Assembly: GCA_019321725.1 (NCBI GenBank)
Contig: CM033108.1
Span: 1,614,501-1,678,500, forward strand
Source of the DNA: Paulownia fortunei
Lineage: Eukaryota > Streptophyta > Magnoliopsida > Lamiales > Paulowniaceae
DNA length: 64,000 nt
Direction of reading: 5' to 3'
This document shows, piece by piece, positions 24,601-37,900 of this stretch. Every line of letters starts with the position of its first letter. Position 1 is the first letter of the stretch. Under the pieces are notes generated by a model, which saw only the letters and a list, made by a program, of their open reading frames with translations, had not been told where the DNA came from and ran no database searches. The position numbers and the translations under genes are program-made.

Positions 24601-25798
24601 GGCAGTGGATTTCAGTGCTTCCTTGTTTCTGTAATTAACTGCAATGCAGCAAGTGCATACACACAAAGATAGATAGAAGAAGATGTTAACCACTAATTCA
24701 CTATATGCAATCAGATCAAAGGACACAGCTCAGCATACTTTAAATGCCTCAACAAATCACCAGATTCTGGGTCCTCCTTCCCAATAATAGACCTGTTTCT
24801 GCCAAATTTGCTATGGCAATTCTGAAGAAGAAAAATGAGCTAATCATCACTATGTATCATGTAGAAGCTTCCACCAATGATCATCTTCAGCTAATGACTG
24901 AAACTTTCAGAAAATATCTTTAGGACCCGACTCTAACCTTCCAACTCTTTCTAATCCCGTCACTCATTAGTCATTACTCTCAGTAATGCACACATACAAA
25001 TGTAACAAATCCATACAAATCCTGCAAAAGGTAGATTTAATTCCAAATACGAAAGAAGTTGAAAAGCCACCACGTCACAAAGTTTGAATCCCTCAAACAT
25101 ATTTTACTGAAACTCATTTCATTTGGCGTGAATGATATACACTTGCCATGTATCTGCCAGGTAGAATACCTAATCAAACACCAAAATGGAACAGAGGATC
25201 TGAACCCATCACAACATATTTTAATTATAGAAAAGTAATCTTGCTCCACAAGTGACAATCAAACAAAAAAGGGAAAAAAAATATAACATGACTCCCTCAG
25301 AAATTACTCTTCAATGTGTTGATCAACTGTTAGAGAGTTGTTCTTCCCTTCAGTCTACAACAACCTCCCTTATCCTTCAATAACACAAAAGAAAGGCGGA
25401 GCGCAAACAAAAATCTCAACAAATCAAGGGAAATTCACAAGAAATCTACTCCCAAGTGAAATTAAAATTTACCTGTATAAACTTCACAATAAAATCACTG
25501 AACACAAGATCTCTTCATTTAAATTACTTACAACTACTGCATCAAGACTCAGAAAAAAAAGAAAGAAAGATAGGAAAATAAAAACCAGAACAGAAAAATG
25601 TATTCAATCGGAAAGTTACTAAAATCGTTAACGAATAAACAGAATTACCGGCTTTACATTCGCCGAGCGATGCAAAATATCTTCGCAATTCTCAGCAGTC
25701 AAAGTTGACGCGTCCGAATTCAACCGATTCAACTCATTGGCGCAGCCAATATCCGCCGGCGGCGGCGGCGGAGTCTCCGACCGGCAATCTCCTTCCAT
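21629..25798 (-). CDS. COR27: COR27/COR28-like clock and cold regulator
   Basis: Four exons on the minus strand: 25798-25649, 22768-22589, 22479-22206 and 21723-21629 (stop TAG), coding 232 residues; the Arabidopsis pair are of similar size. Conserved blocks occur in order: a Pro-rich N-terminus, WTDEKHGLYLEHLEVSFVKQ (56-75), a GCWEKINF block, a KSPWVYRLK block equivalent to RSPWIRHYK of COR27, QNFVDED (206-212), and a basic KRLKT (224-228) resembling KKMKT near the COR27 C-terminus. In Arabidopsis COR27 and COR28 are nuclear, evening-phased, cold-induced repressors that link the clock, freezing tolerance and light signalling through COP1 and HY5. No catalytic domain is present. The first intron is 2.88 kb. 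The promoter supports the assignment (separate entry). Orthology to COR27 rather than COR28 is not decided. Confidence 0.88.
22920..23280. other. GC-richer island inside COR27 intron 1
   Basis: About 360 bp with many GGGG, CCCC and GGAGG blocks stand out from the AT-rich intron around them. There is no coding frame of recognisable family on either strand. Its origin is unresolved; organellar insertion or a transposon fragment are both possible. Confidence 0.4.
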
Positions 25799-25960
25799 AA
25801 ACCGTATATCAAAATGCTGATTGTATTTATCAAACCGAAAAAAAAAATAAAGAAGAAAAAAAGAAAAATAAAAACCCTCTGCCAGAAAATTTCTTGAGAG
25901 AGAGAGAGAAGCGTTGAGAGAGAAAGTGCAGTTGAGAAAGGCTCCACATGGAGGCGCTTT

Positions 25961-26100
25961 TACACGTGTCTGTAACATCGGTTTGGGTGCCACGTCAGAC
26001 CGGGCTGATAATATCTTCGGCCAATGTCAGCCAGATATTTTCATTCACAGTACTTATCGGCGCTTTTTTCACGCGCCACGTTTCTGTTTTGTGGCGCGTG
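25961..26100 (-). promoter_or_regulatory. COR27-like promoter: evening element, EE-like, two ABRE-like sites
   Basis: On the minus strand upstream of the ATG at 25798 lies a perfect evening element AAAATATCT (complement of 26033-26041). An evening-like AATATCT is on the plus strand (26010-26016). Two ABRE-like sites follow the [CGT]ACGTG[GT][AC] pattern: GACGTGGC (complement of 25989-25996) and CACGTGTA (complement of 25961-25968). A perfect 10-bp inverted repeat CACGCGCCAC/GTGGCGCGTG (26070-26079 and 26091-26100) lies just upstream. Arabidopsis COR27 uses EE/EEL plus ABRE-like elements for cold and circadian control. The sites are read directly; their function here is inferred. Confidence 0.72.
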
Positions 26101-26468
26101 TCCTGCGGTGAAGGGAAAGACTTGTCAAGGTTGTGCCGCTGTGGGGCCTGTTTTGGTCCACCGTCGCACTTTTTTGCCCATTTTTTATTAGACAAATAAT
26201 GAATTCTCGTACTACAACAAATCTTTTTTTTTTTTTTTCCTGCTTATTTCATTTTTTGATAAATGACGATTTTATTTGTGGAACAAGATAGTTTAAACTT
26301 GGATTGGAAGGGATTCAAGTGAAAAGTTTCTATTTTCTTTACGATATCTTGATTTTGGTGATCATATTCCACATTTTTGTGGATATGATATTATTTTATC
26401 TCCTTACTTAATCTTAGTATCCAAGACGTAAGTTATCTATATAAAGAAAGATTATTATACTGATTGGA

Positions 26469-26580
26469 ACGATGTCTAACTACAAACTTTCAATGCAAAA
26501 ATTAGATCTTAATAAGTAGAGTAAACGATGTCTAACTACGAACTTTCAATGCAAAAATTAGATCTTAATAAGTAGAGTAA
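26469..26580. repeat. 56-bp tandem duplication
   Basis: 26469-26524 and 26525-26580 are identical except for one A/G difference. Non-coding. Confidence 0.92.
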
Positions 26581-27304
26581 ATCGTACAATTCTAAAATAT
26601 GAACTAATTAGAGTATTTAATACATACATAAAATAAAATAATTAAGTATTATTTATAATATTATATCTTTACACGTGGAAACACTATATTCAAACATAAC
26701 GTATCCTTTATATGGATATAAAATCGAATCTTAGTTGATCGAATTTCGATCTAAGCCACCCCATGAATAATAACATAGATCTTCTTGCTTTCAAATTTTT
26801 CCTCATTCTTATGGGTAATTGAGTCTTTTCATCATGGATATTCATTACCCATATTAATATTGTTATCAATTTTTGTAGATATATATCTTAATAGAATATG
26901 CTTTTATACTAATAGAATATGCTTTTATGTTAACATCAAATAATTATTTCTTTTTACACATTGGATCCATATCTTTTACTCAAATTTATAATTTCTAATT
27001 TCCAGTCTATAAAACAACAACAAAATTAAGTGGACAGTTGCACACAAGATCCTTTCGATATTTAAGTAAAAAGTCGATCTTCCAAAAAATATTAAGATAT
27101 TAAAAATATTAAAATAATTTTAAGTAATTTAGATAAAGAAATAGTCAGTTTGTACAACATATCTACCTTTTTTTCTTAACTAAATATCAAATCTCCTACT
27201 AAATTACATTTCCAACAATTATATATACTCTTCCAAATACCAACTGTTGTCGTAAAGCAGCCAATGGTCAAATTTGGGCTTAATGTGTCATAACTCATCC
27301 ATGT

Positions 27305-28048
27305 CAAGATAATAATAAAATGGGTTTAAATTTGAATCTATAATAAATTTATTATTTAAATTAATCTAAAATCAATTAAATAGGTTTTGAGACGAGTATA
27401 TATTTTAATTTTTTAAACCCGATAGAGTTTGAGACGGGTAACTAGTTTTAGTGGATTCATTTCGAACCCGTTCCGTATTATTTTTATTTTTATTATAAGA
27501 TATATTTTATAATTACTAATTAATTTAACTAATTGAGTGTTTGTTCATAATGCAATATTATTAAATGAATTCAAAAATTATTGCAAAAATATTTATAGAT
27601 TTTAATTTTAATTCAAAAATATTATAATTGATTTATATGATGCTCAATATTATGAATAAACTAGTTATATTAAGATTAAAACAATCGTACATAGGCAGGT
27701 TATATGCAACATTTCAAAATAGTAGGCGCATAATTTTATTATATTCATCTCTTATAAATCAATGGTATTATCACATTTACTAATTATAAAAATATAATCA
27801 AAATTAATTAAGATTGTATCAGTAGTACTTTAGTCAATAATGTCAAAATTCAATAGTTATACGAAAAGAAAAATGGCTATACAAAGATAAAAAAAATAAA
27901 ATTTAACAGGTTGGCGGGTTTATGTGATTTAGACCCATCGATTTTTGAACGTGGGGTGCAGCGGAGTCTCGGGTTCAATTTTTTTCTTTGCAATGCGAAT
28001 CTTGAATTTGGCCAAATTCGTCTCAAATTCGATCTGTTGCCATCTCCA
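27305..28048. mobile_element. Possible decayed MITE, copy C, with nested insertion
   Basis: The left part (ATAATAATAAAATGGGTTTAAA) resembles the left end of the MITE at 49570. The right end TTGCCATCTCCA (28037-28048) resembles the TTGTCATCCCTA end of the copy at 4609. The span is about twice the normal 386-389 bp, so a nested insertion or two separate fragments are likely. No clear target duplication was found. Confidence 0.3.
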
Positions 28049-29511
28049 AGCATGATTCAACTCAATTATGAATTAATTAATTTTTTGACATCATTTAGAC
28101 CTAATCATTTAAAATAAAATATGGTGGTATCATGCTTTCATTTTAAAATATTTTATTATTATTTTTTAGGTTGCATTCGAATTAAAGGATTAAATTTGAG
28201 GAAGTTTTGCGATAAAATATTTTAAATGATTTCACTATTTGAAAAATATCAAATACATCTTAACCATTTAAAAAGATAACTCAATATTTAAAATGCATAA
28301 ATAATTCATAATTATTCAAATTAGTGGAGTGGATTTGTTATCATCAGAAGTCTTTAACTTCTAAATCACACACTTTTAAGCTTTTTGATATGTCATAAAG
28401 TATTCAAATAAATCGATATGGTTTCTCCTCTCCTATAATCCTAACTTGGTATGCAAGCTTAAGAAATCAATTTACGTTGTATGGAAGATCGAAATTATGT
28501 CCATTTTGCTTTTTGGCGAAGATTTTAAAGGAGTTTTTGTGAATCTTAAATTTTGGAGGGACAAAAGTGCAATAACCTAATTCTTGATTTTCAAAATTCA
28601 AATATATACTTAAATTTATCTAATCTCGAACTTAAATTAATTTTAATAATCATACTTAATTTGTATAATACTGAGTTTTGTATATAAAAAGTTCAAACTT
28701 AACTTGAGATATGTGTTTGTTGTACCAACTCTAATCATGATACTAGGTTGACTTTTTACTTCTATTCTTCCATTAACCCAAACTTTATTAATTTTCTTTT
28801 TACACGTATATCAAATTACATGCAAACCTTAAAAATAAAAAAAAGTTATCTCATATTGTTCATTTTAATGATGCTGTCAGCCATATTGGAGCCAATATTT
28901 CATCATTTAAAAAAATCTTAAAAGATCTATATTTTGTCATTACAAATTAAGATTCATTAGTAATTGGGTGTTTTCTAAAATGCTAAGTATGTGAGTTTGG
29001 AAATATTTAAAACACAAAAGACACATTAGGCTAGTTAAAAGGATATTTATAATTGATGGTCCATATAATTCGTACATCATTAAGTATTGAAGTTGTAATT
29101 TTGTTGACCCAACAATCTCGTCAATTGTTTAGATTGACGGTCTTGATTTTTAGTCGATTCAATTAGGGTCTCGAGTTAGATTGGGATCCGCAAAAAAAAT
29201 ATACGAATCTTTAAGTGTTTTGTAATTTTAGCTAATAAGAAAAGACAAGATTAGTAAAATCAACAACATGTTGTATCATTAAGAAATTGAAAATGAGGTT
29301 TTTTGAGGTTTTTTTCAAATGGTGCGAATAAGAAAGTTTGGATTCGGTCCCAGCTATATAGATATTGACTAACAAAAATTGATTGTATTTAAATAGAAAA
29401 TTATTATTTTTATATAATTTATAAAGTAATTGGTAGGTTTTCTAAAAAGTAATAATAAAAGAAAATAGGATTTTTCCTCCAAAAAATGTCATCCAATTGT
29501 ATTCCACACAT

Positions 29512-29547
29512 CGAAGCCCAGTACAACGTCGAAGCCCAGTACAACGT
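29512..29547. repeat. 18-bp perfect tandem duplication
   Basis: CGAAGCCCAGTACAACGT occurs twice in direct succession (29512-29529 and 29530-29547). Confidence 0.93.
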
Positions 29548-30604
29548 AATATTTCTTTTAAAATGGAAAACGTGTTTGGAATTAACATTTCAAGAAAATA
29601 CTTTTTATTTTCTCAATTTATTTATCAATCATTACTTCAATTATATGATTATATATATCCTATACTCTCACTAATTACAACAAAATAATTTTGATAAAAA
29701 TTAAAAAAAATCCAATTAAAAATATTTTTCAAAATATATGATGCTATTTTTTCTTAACAAAACATCCAAATATATTCTTAATCTTCACACGCTCCTCAAA
29801 TTCCACTACTCAATATACATTCTTCCCAAAATAATTTTTTTGAACCGTCGGAAATAATGCCCTAATTTTTTTTATTCTTCTTATTTTTTTGGGGTGGATG
29901 AAAACAGAAATATCATCATAAATACATTAATTTTCTCGAACGTTGGAGAAAAAAAATTCTTTTTTTCTTCTACTTCTTATCTCGTAGGCATCAATTTCCG
30001 ACCACAAAAAGCTAGTTGCATTATTATGTTGGTGTAATAAAAATGAAAACCCTATAAATAAGCAACTACAATATTTTTTGTTCCAATGAATTGCTCCATA
30101 AGGGACATCGCATATTGAGTCATTGATAAGTCAGTTTCAATTTTTGAATTGTCCAATTCAATTATTTATTTGAATATTTATGATCACTTGCAACGTTCTC
30201 ATTTCTTTATTATATGATGACAAAAATAAAATATGAGCAGGTTGTATGTATGGTAGGTCGATGGAACAAATATAATGAGCCCATGAATTCATTGGACTTG
30301 GCAACCTCAGCCTTTTCAACCCAAAAAACCTGTTAATAATGCTGCTGTGGCGGCGCTGTTCATCATTAGTCTGTGGAATTCAAGACTGTCAAACCAATAG
30401 GAAAATGCAATCTACAGGACATGGACGGCAAATTCTTAAAAGTTCAATAATAATATAAATAATATTTTTTAAATAATTAATTTCAACTACATTATTGCTC
30501 AAATAATAATAATTTTTTTTATTAAAAATTAGTATTGAAAAACTAACCTATCTATTCAACTCAAAATTTACCTATTTTTATTCATTAACTTAACAAATTA
30601 AATT

Positions 30605-30607
<3 letters not shown>

Positions 30608-30635
<28 letters not shown>
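30608..30635. repeat. TA microsatellite
   Basis: Uninterrupted TA dinucleotides. Confidence 0.92.
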
Positions 30636-30641
<6 letters not shown>

Positions 30642-30818
30642 TAAACTACTTGAGTTTAATTGAAGTTTAATTCAATTAAAATTCATTCAAATTCGATTCA
30701 ATTAATAATCAAATTAATATCAAATATAACTTTTAAAATTCAATAAAAATTTAAACACATTTAAATAATAATGTATTTATTTCAATTCGATTGATTTAAA
30801 CTCCTTTAAAAATTGACA

Positions 30819-30842
30819 AGAGAGAGAGAGAGAGAGAGAGAG
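30819..30842. repeat. AG microsatellite
   Basis: About twelve AG dinucleotides. The short open frame overlapping it is not supported as a gene. Confidence 0.92.
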
Positions 30843-31578
30843 ATGCAGGCTCATGTGTTTGGTTGTCTTCGTAAACATAAATTTGATAACCAAAAGCAAA
30901 ACGTAGTAGTCTCCATGCAATTATCACAAAATTGTTTATCTACTACTACTTTTAATTCTTGGTGCCGTTTCAAATTTGGGGTTACTTTGATGTTATTTTA
31001 ATGTGAATACTAGTATAAAAAACCTCATCAATAAAATTTAATTTAAATAGTAAAATTAAAGTTTCAAAATTACCAGTTTTTAAGTTTAAATCTCATCATA
31101 ATACAGATATGTAAAAATAATTCGTTCAAAAATAAAAGCATTACCAATGTATACCTTAGGATTGCATCGACAGCAATTTCTTTCAAATTTAATCCCATTG
31201 CAAGCTTTACTTGGTGCATTTTTCATCATTTTTTTGAGTAATGAGTTAATTTTAAAATTTTGGGAGTTGATAGCCCAATATTAGCTTGTAAGCAGAAAAA
31301 GAAATAATTGAAGGTTTTATAATAATTAAGAGAATTCCAAAACCAAATATGGGAAATTAAAAAAAAAAAGGGGAAATAAATGTAATTACAAAACCCCAAC
31401 AATTAGGGCAAAAACTTCTACAATCTTCAACCACTGAAGCCAGCAGGAAAAATCACAGAAGTTCAATTGCAACAACAAATTCAGAAAAAGCAACGAGAAA
31501 CTAGAGAATTCTAGATATACAAAATTGGATTTTCATTTTTTTTCCGGCTCTTTTTTCCCCCCGAAACGACAGCACGAA

Positions 31579-32208
31579 TCACAGTAAGTTTGGCGAAGAT
31601 TGGCGCACCGAACACGCCACCACCTGAGCCCATTGCTTCAATCTCGTCTTCACAATCGCCGGATCATCACCTTTTACAATTCAATAACAAATCACATATA
31701 GAATCAGTTTTAGTTCTGTCCTATTTGATCCTGATTCGAAAAATGTTTGATTTTTCCCCAAGAATTGAATATTTTGTGCGTAAAACCAGCTACACGCAAC
31801 CAGTACAAGAATCTTTTTTCAAAAAATAATCGTGATCTTACCTGGATCAATAATAGACCCGGGACTTCCGCCAGAAAACGACGCCGTATCGGAATCGGAA
31901 AACGTCGCCGAAGAAGATCGGGACAAGTTATTACAGTAGTGCCGGTTCACAGCATAGTAGAACTCGAGTGCAGGGAAAGTAGAGGATAGTTTCGGATCCA
32001 AATCCGGCGAATCGAAGTTGAATCCCAAGTCAAAGCAGGCACGGAGCTCGTCAAGGTCATCGTCGGTGACGCTACGGCCGCGTCGCAGGCGATGATTTTT
32101 CCGGCGAATGGTCCACGCCTCGTCTCGGAGGATGTCCGGGGACCAGGAATTCTGCTTGTACAAGGGCAGGGGAGCTCCACGGCGGAGGCGGGGTTCCGAT
32201 TCCGACAT
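31579..32208 (-). CDS. DUF1685 family protein
   Basis: Two exons on the minus strand: 32208-31842 and 31670-31579 (stop TGA), coding 152 residues, the usual size of this plant family. Conserved blocks are PLYKQNSWSPDILRDEAW near the N-terminus, VTDDDLDELRACFDLGFNF, a PALEFYYAVNR block, a Ser-rich linker, GSIIDPG across the splice site, and DDPAIVKTRLKQWAQVVACS at the C-terminus. The molecular function of DUF1685 proteins is unknown. No signal peptide or membrane segment is visible. The intron is 171 bp. A TATA-like TTTAAATAA (complement of 32295-32303) lies about 85 bp upstream of the ATG. The GC-rich first exon contrasts with the AT-rich surroundings. Confidence 0.9.
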
Positions 32209-34915
32209 GGAGAATGCGCCGCCGCAGAGTAGGGGAATAATATTTGGTTTTCTTATTTGGGGCGAGCGGGAATAGTGGGATACCGAATATGGGGTTATTT
32301 AAAGTGGGGGCCGAGCTGGGCTGAGTTGTGGTGTGGTTAAGTATTACAAGGATCGTGGGCCCCTTTCATCCAACGTGGCGACAGCTCTACCATGCGCCGC
32401 CTTATTTTTCTTGGAGCCAACTCTCTAAGGTCCGAGAATATTCTCAACTTTTTATTTTTTAAGGTACGCATCTTTATTTTATTTATAGTTAAAAAAATTA
32501 AAATTGAGTTAGTGGAATTTAAGAATTTGGATAAACGCAAATCAATAATGGAGTACTAATTAAATCGTTGCTTATCTATCACCTTGAATTGAGCTTATGT
32601 CATACAAGAAAGAGCTAAATTGCCAAAGTACAAATGTACACAAATTGTCTAATTAGCACAAATTTAAGTATCACACAATAAAAATTATATGTGTGATTCA
32701 TATTTGTATGTATGCAACGGCAAATTGAAAGAGAAGTGTAATTCGTATTGTATGTGTGTAATATCAAATTAAAATATAAAATTCGAATGTATAATTTGAA
32801 GTCTTGTCTGCAAAAATATTCTTAATTTCTTATCATCCAAAAAAATAAGCATTAAAAGTGATTTAAGGTAGCTTATTCTTTATTCCACTGGAATGGGCCA
32901 CCACTTTGGGTGGGGTATTGTCGGGTTCTTTTGTTGGGTCGGGTACCAAAAACAAACACCCATATCCTATATGAGATCCATGGATCCAACTCATGCGCAT
33001 GGACAAAGATCAGTCCTTGTGAAGTTCTTGGTTAAAACCAAAATTTCATCAGCAAACAATTGGAAGTTCCAATTGCGACTCCTCTCTGCATTCCAAAAAC
33101 TGTGTCAATAATAATACCTACTTTTTTTCTTTTCTATTTGTCATACATATATCGACAGCTCCATCTCCAAAGAAGTGTTATCTAATATCATTATGAATTC
33201 ATGAATACATTTTGCTGCACAAAAATCCTTCGTCTGATTGATAAATCCCATAGAGGTGGGGTGGAAACATATATACTTTTGTACTGGTACAAGATTTGTA
33301 CTCCCTTTCCCTTTTTCAATATATATTTCGGAATTATTCTTCCCATTTGTACTCTTCTTCTTTTCTTTTTAACTTTTTTTTTTGGGAAAAATAATCTTTT
33401 ATCTTTCTTCACTTGTTGATTATCATCCTAATGGAATTATACAGGAGATGATAGAGGACAATGAAGCTTAGCACTAAAAAATTTTTGTTTTTCATTTTTG
33501 TAAATAGACGGCGATGAGATTTGAATCCAAGAGAGTCCGACACTGAGATACCCTTAAATCCCCACATTCCAAGAATCCTTGTGTCGGTTTTGGCAATTGT
33601 CGGTTATGTTGGAGAACTGGTATCACATGAGAGGATTGAACAGGATATGGTGATCTGATTCTGATCTCATTCGGTAAGCATGTTTTTGTATAGAAAGCAA
33701 AGATTCTAAAGCTGTTTTATATACTCACCCTCGTGTCTGAGGTTTACTGTCTCTCTGATTTCTGTTTGATTCTCATTTTAACTTCAGTGGTTGAGTGAAT
33801 GTGGAGCATAGTTCAACCGCTATGTACCTCAGATGTACCTTTTAATGTATTACTTTGGTTAAGATTTAGACTATTAACTCGTAAATAATTTTGGATCATC
33901 ATATTTGGAAAAATATAGATGGATAGTGTAACAGCTTATTGATGCTATGCCCCTGCTGCTGTTGGAGACAGTCTCTTTTAGTTGTTCCAGTTTCTGCATT
34001 CAACCACCAATTCCAGGAAGTGAGATGAACAATTGTGTGATTTTCATAATCTATCGATATGAAGAGACAGTTAATCCAAGTGGAACATATCTTTGTTTAA
34101 GCTGTAACAAGACGAACTTATGTGTATGGAATCAATAAAAGTGTGAGAGTCCTACGGTATTGTTGTGCAGCCATTTTCCTACATCATGCCACATTCAACG
34201 TTCCTTCAAAGAGTTATTCAGCAAGAACACCATCAAGACTGTACCAAAGGAGGAAAAAAAACCAAGAAGGAAAAAATATAATACACATTTTTTGTACTTC
34301 ATTCAAATACCAGAAAATTGGAGAGAGTTCTGGTTGATAAATCGGGAATCAATGGTTCTACAAGGCAACGTGCCCATTTCCTATGACTATTCACAAAATA
34401 ACTAATAGCGTATGAAGATGGCCGTGACATTGCTTACAGATCACTCTGCTTTCTGAGAGGGTAAAACAGCAAGACCAGAGAAGGCAGGATCGCCAGATGC
34501 TACTTGCAGTTGTCACTCTGGTCAGTTGTCTGATTCAGTGAAAGATCCCCAAGCAGTATGCAACCACAAATCTAAACTCGAGCACAACATACAATCTGCA
34601 ACAAAGCACAATGTGTCCCAACAAGATATAATCAACTTTTGATGGCTGCATCCAACTCACTACTTGGAGAAATTTTAACTCGACAACTGCTCATTACTTG
34701 GATTGTTAATGTTTGTCTCCCAGAGAAGGCGAAACCCTTTTTCAGAAAACAGAGTCTTCTCTGCCCAAGAAGAAAGAATTTGATTCTTTACGAGTAACTG
34801 TTAATGTGCCATGTCAAATGCATATCCTCTTCATTGCTTTGGGCTTGGGAAAAATCATTCCACTCATTAAAAATGTGGGAACTTTGAATCGGCATGGGTG
34901 ATGACAACCTGCCTA
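32209..34915. other. Intergenic, no supported gene
   Basis: 32209 to about 32420 is the promoter side of the DUF1685 gene. Bases 32420-34400 contain AT-rich sequence and short open frames without family similarity. About 34440-34915 directly follows the DJ-1C stop codon on the minus strand and probably includes its 3' UTR. Confidence 0.55.
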
Positions 34916-37900
34916 TTACCTAGGGTACTCAAAAACAAGACCTTCTGCCACACTCCTTGCTCTTGCTTGCCCAAAAAGCTTGCTTACAATAGCAAGTGTA
35001 AAATCTGTTGCAGTTGCAAGTCCCTTGCCAGTGATCAGTTTGCCATCGATAACTACTCGGGCACCATTCACCGCATCATTGAGAATGCTTATGACGGAAG
35101 GATGAGCCGTGGCTCGCTTATCCTGTTTTAAGCAGAGCAAATATTTAGTTTATCATACTCCAAAAAGGTAAATTAATCTTGAGGTGACTAATCATACCTT
35201 TAGCAACCCTTGTCTGTGCAGGATTGCAGGTGAAGAACAGATTGCACCAAAAATTCTCCCAGCCGATTGTTGTTCTTTAAGCAATTTCTTCAGAATCTTA
35301 GACTTGTGTAGCCGCTCAGCTCCCAATTTTCCTCCCTTAAATTTATGAGCAAGCAACAATTTAGGGGAAATACGAAAAGAAGGCCAGAACCAAACAATTC
35401 TTCCTTCATTCTTTTGGGTTGTGTGCAGTGGAAGAAGTGCAGATGAATCAAGAGTCAATTCACTTATTGTGAACAGGCCAGGCAGGAAATGCATCTAAGT
35501 ATGGAGCAGTGGCTTATTAGGAGTAATCCCTCATCTGTCCTAAACTTAGTGATTCCATTTCCTTTCCAGGATGTCCCAAAAATAAGGATGTATTTGCCGC
35601 CCCAGCTCCCCCACCCCACAAAGAAAAAAAAAAAAAAACCTATCTCAACAAAAGTTATGATATGGCACCATTAACTACTTTCAAGGGCAATAGTGTAAAA
35701 GCATATAAAACTTACATTTTTTTAACTATACAAAATAAAAATGGTCAAGGCACTTAAAGATGAATCATGTAAATGATAAAATTCAATTCCCCAATCCCAA
35801 TCCCAATCCCAATCCCAACCCCAACCCCCATGCCTAAAGGGCGGATAAAAGACGGGTGAGGGAAAGGGGATTCCTGCCAGAGAAGATGGAGACACAAAAG
35901 GAACAGAGAAATAGTAAAAGGGAACAGAGAAAAGGTTATACAAGTTTAAAAACCTTACCGGCAGGATGATTAGATCATAAACTGAATCAGCAGCAGCACT
36001 AATCATCTTGTCTGCAATTATTTTTGTGCCACTGGATGCCAAAATCTGCAATGATTTTTCCACTGAAGCAATTATAACATTTGCTTTTGCTCGTCGTAGA
36101 ATATCCACTACGGTCACCACTTCAATCTCTTCAGAACCATTGGCAACTGGAATGAGAACCTGCGACATTTGCCAGAAGAAATTTTTGAAAATCTCCAAAG
36201 AGTCAAAGGAAGTGCGGGGTAAATGAAGAATTCCACAAGGCACTAGTCAAAGTTATTACGGAGGCTATTGAAAGCTCAAAGCACTAGTTCACCAAACAAA
36301 CAATGATCAGAAAGCTATTGTCAATCATTGTATCTCCATGTTATACCAATATTAAATGTTACAGATAATAAAGTTCTTTAATATTTAGTGGAATATATGT
36401 AAGCATTCCTAATGGAATATTCTTCATGCCCATCTCCACCACACATGCGCGCAAGAGAGAGAGAGAGAGAGAGAGAGAGATGCTGAAAACATGTTGAGAG
36501 CTAATTCCTAAAAGTTAACGTGACTTAATGTTTCATTCTCAGGGTGAACCAAGTGTAGTAGAACTTCATGAAACATAAAACCAACCATAGACTTATATTG
36601 ATTAAAATTAAGAAGAAAAGTTGCTTTTCCTGATAAGAACCCCTATGTAAGAGCAATTTTTATTTTTTCCTTGACCCAAGTGTTTTTTTTGGAGAAACTA
36701 GCTTGATAATTGTTAATTTTTTAAGAAGGGGGAGATAATATCAATAGAAAATTAATTAAAGAAAAAATAAATGGAGACAGAAAGAGAGAGATAAACATTG
36801 AGAATGAAGAGAGAGGAAGAAAAAGGAAGAAAAAGAAAACCAACATGTGATTTTTAAGAGGACGATAATTCTTAAGAGATTCTTAGATTGACAGAGCATA
36901 GAGATCAAGGTAGTTTTTCTAGCGATCTCTGAATGATAAATAGGATAGATGATGAGCAGGAGATAGAAACACAGAACATAAATTTAGTGCTCCTAACTGG
37001 GTTAAGAGAACAATGTACACTAAGTAGAAAACTAAAGTACTTACCTGAGGTGCGTGACCAAGTGACCATGAAACTTCATCAAATTCTTCTTTCCTAGAAT
37101 TGTCATCAGCAACATTTAATAGCTGTACAAATGAAGCAAGCTAACTGTTATCTCAAGCTGGTTGTGCAAAAGTAAGCAAATAATAAATATGAAGTAATGG
37201 AACCAAGTTTGCAAAAAAACAGCATTGCAATCTCGAGAGCACTAAAACTCCAGAAACCCTTCACCTCAAGTTCTATGGGGTTACTATTAAAGAGATATCT
37301 AGCTCCGATGTGAAAGTTTTCTCACTTTTTCTAACAATATCTCATTTGAAATTACTTAAACACATGTCCTTGTCTCTCTTTGCTGATTGAACTGAAAACA
37401 TCACTGAAAGTCTTGCATCTGACAAAAATGCGTTTAGCATCTCCCTCAAACACTTGGTGTAACGTTTGATTGCTTTCTGCAACCAATGTTTTAGGGCGAT
37501 ACATGTGTTTCAGTTATATTCTGAACCCAAAGATAATTCTCATTTGCTTACCATCAAGTCACAGATTTCCTTGGCTACCGACTCGCCAAAGAGCTGTTCC
37601 ACCAATGATACAGAAAATTCAAAAGAAGTGCCAGGGCCTCGGCTAGTTGTGAGCTCTCCTGAGACTTGTAAATTTGATTTGACAGCCCAAAAATTGGGAA
37701 GCTTGTCCATAAATGCAGGGTGACAAGTTGTCTAACATGATAAACAGTGACCCAATTAGTCAATCTAACAATGCAAATATATGGGGCAAGAAAGCCAGTA
37801 GAAATTTGTAATATCAAACCAACTGGAATTACCTGTTTTCTCCTAAGTAGTCCCCAAGGTAAAAGTGTAACTGCTGGAGCAGCACAAATTGCAGCATACA

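Larger units (their letters stand above)
26101..31578. other. Intergenic 5.5 kb, AT-rich, no gene seen
   Basis: Neither strand shows a recognisable coding family. The stretch contains tandem duplications, microsatellites and a probable decayed MITE (listed separately). Confidence 0.65.

Noticed and set aside
25799..25978. Upstream in-frame ATG at 25978 for the COR27-like protein
   Set aside because: The extra 60 residues are Phe- and Leu-rich from a CT-rich leader, have no family similarity, and would place the start next to the promoter elements.
35788..35828. Interstitial telomere repeat
   Set aside because: The unit is CCCAAT/CCCCAA, not the plant CCCTAAA telomere repeat, and it lies in an intron.
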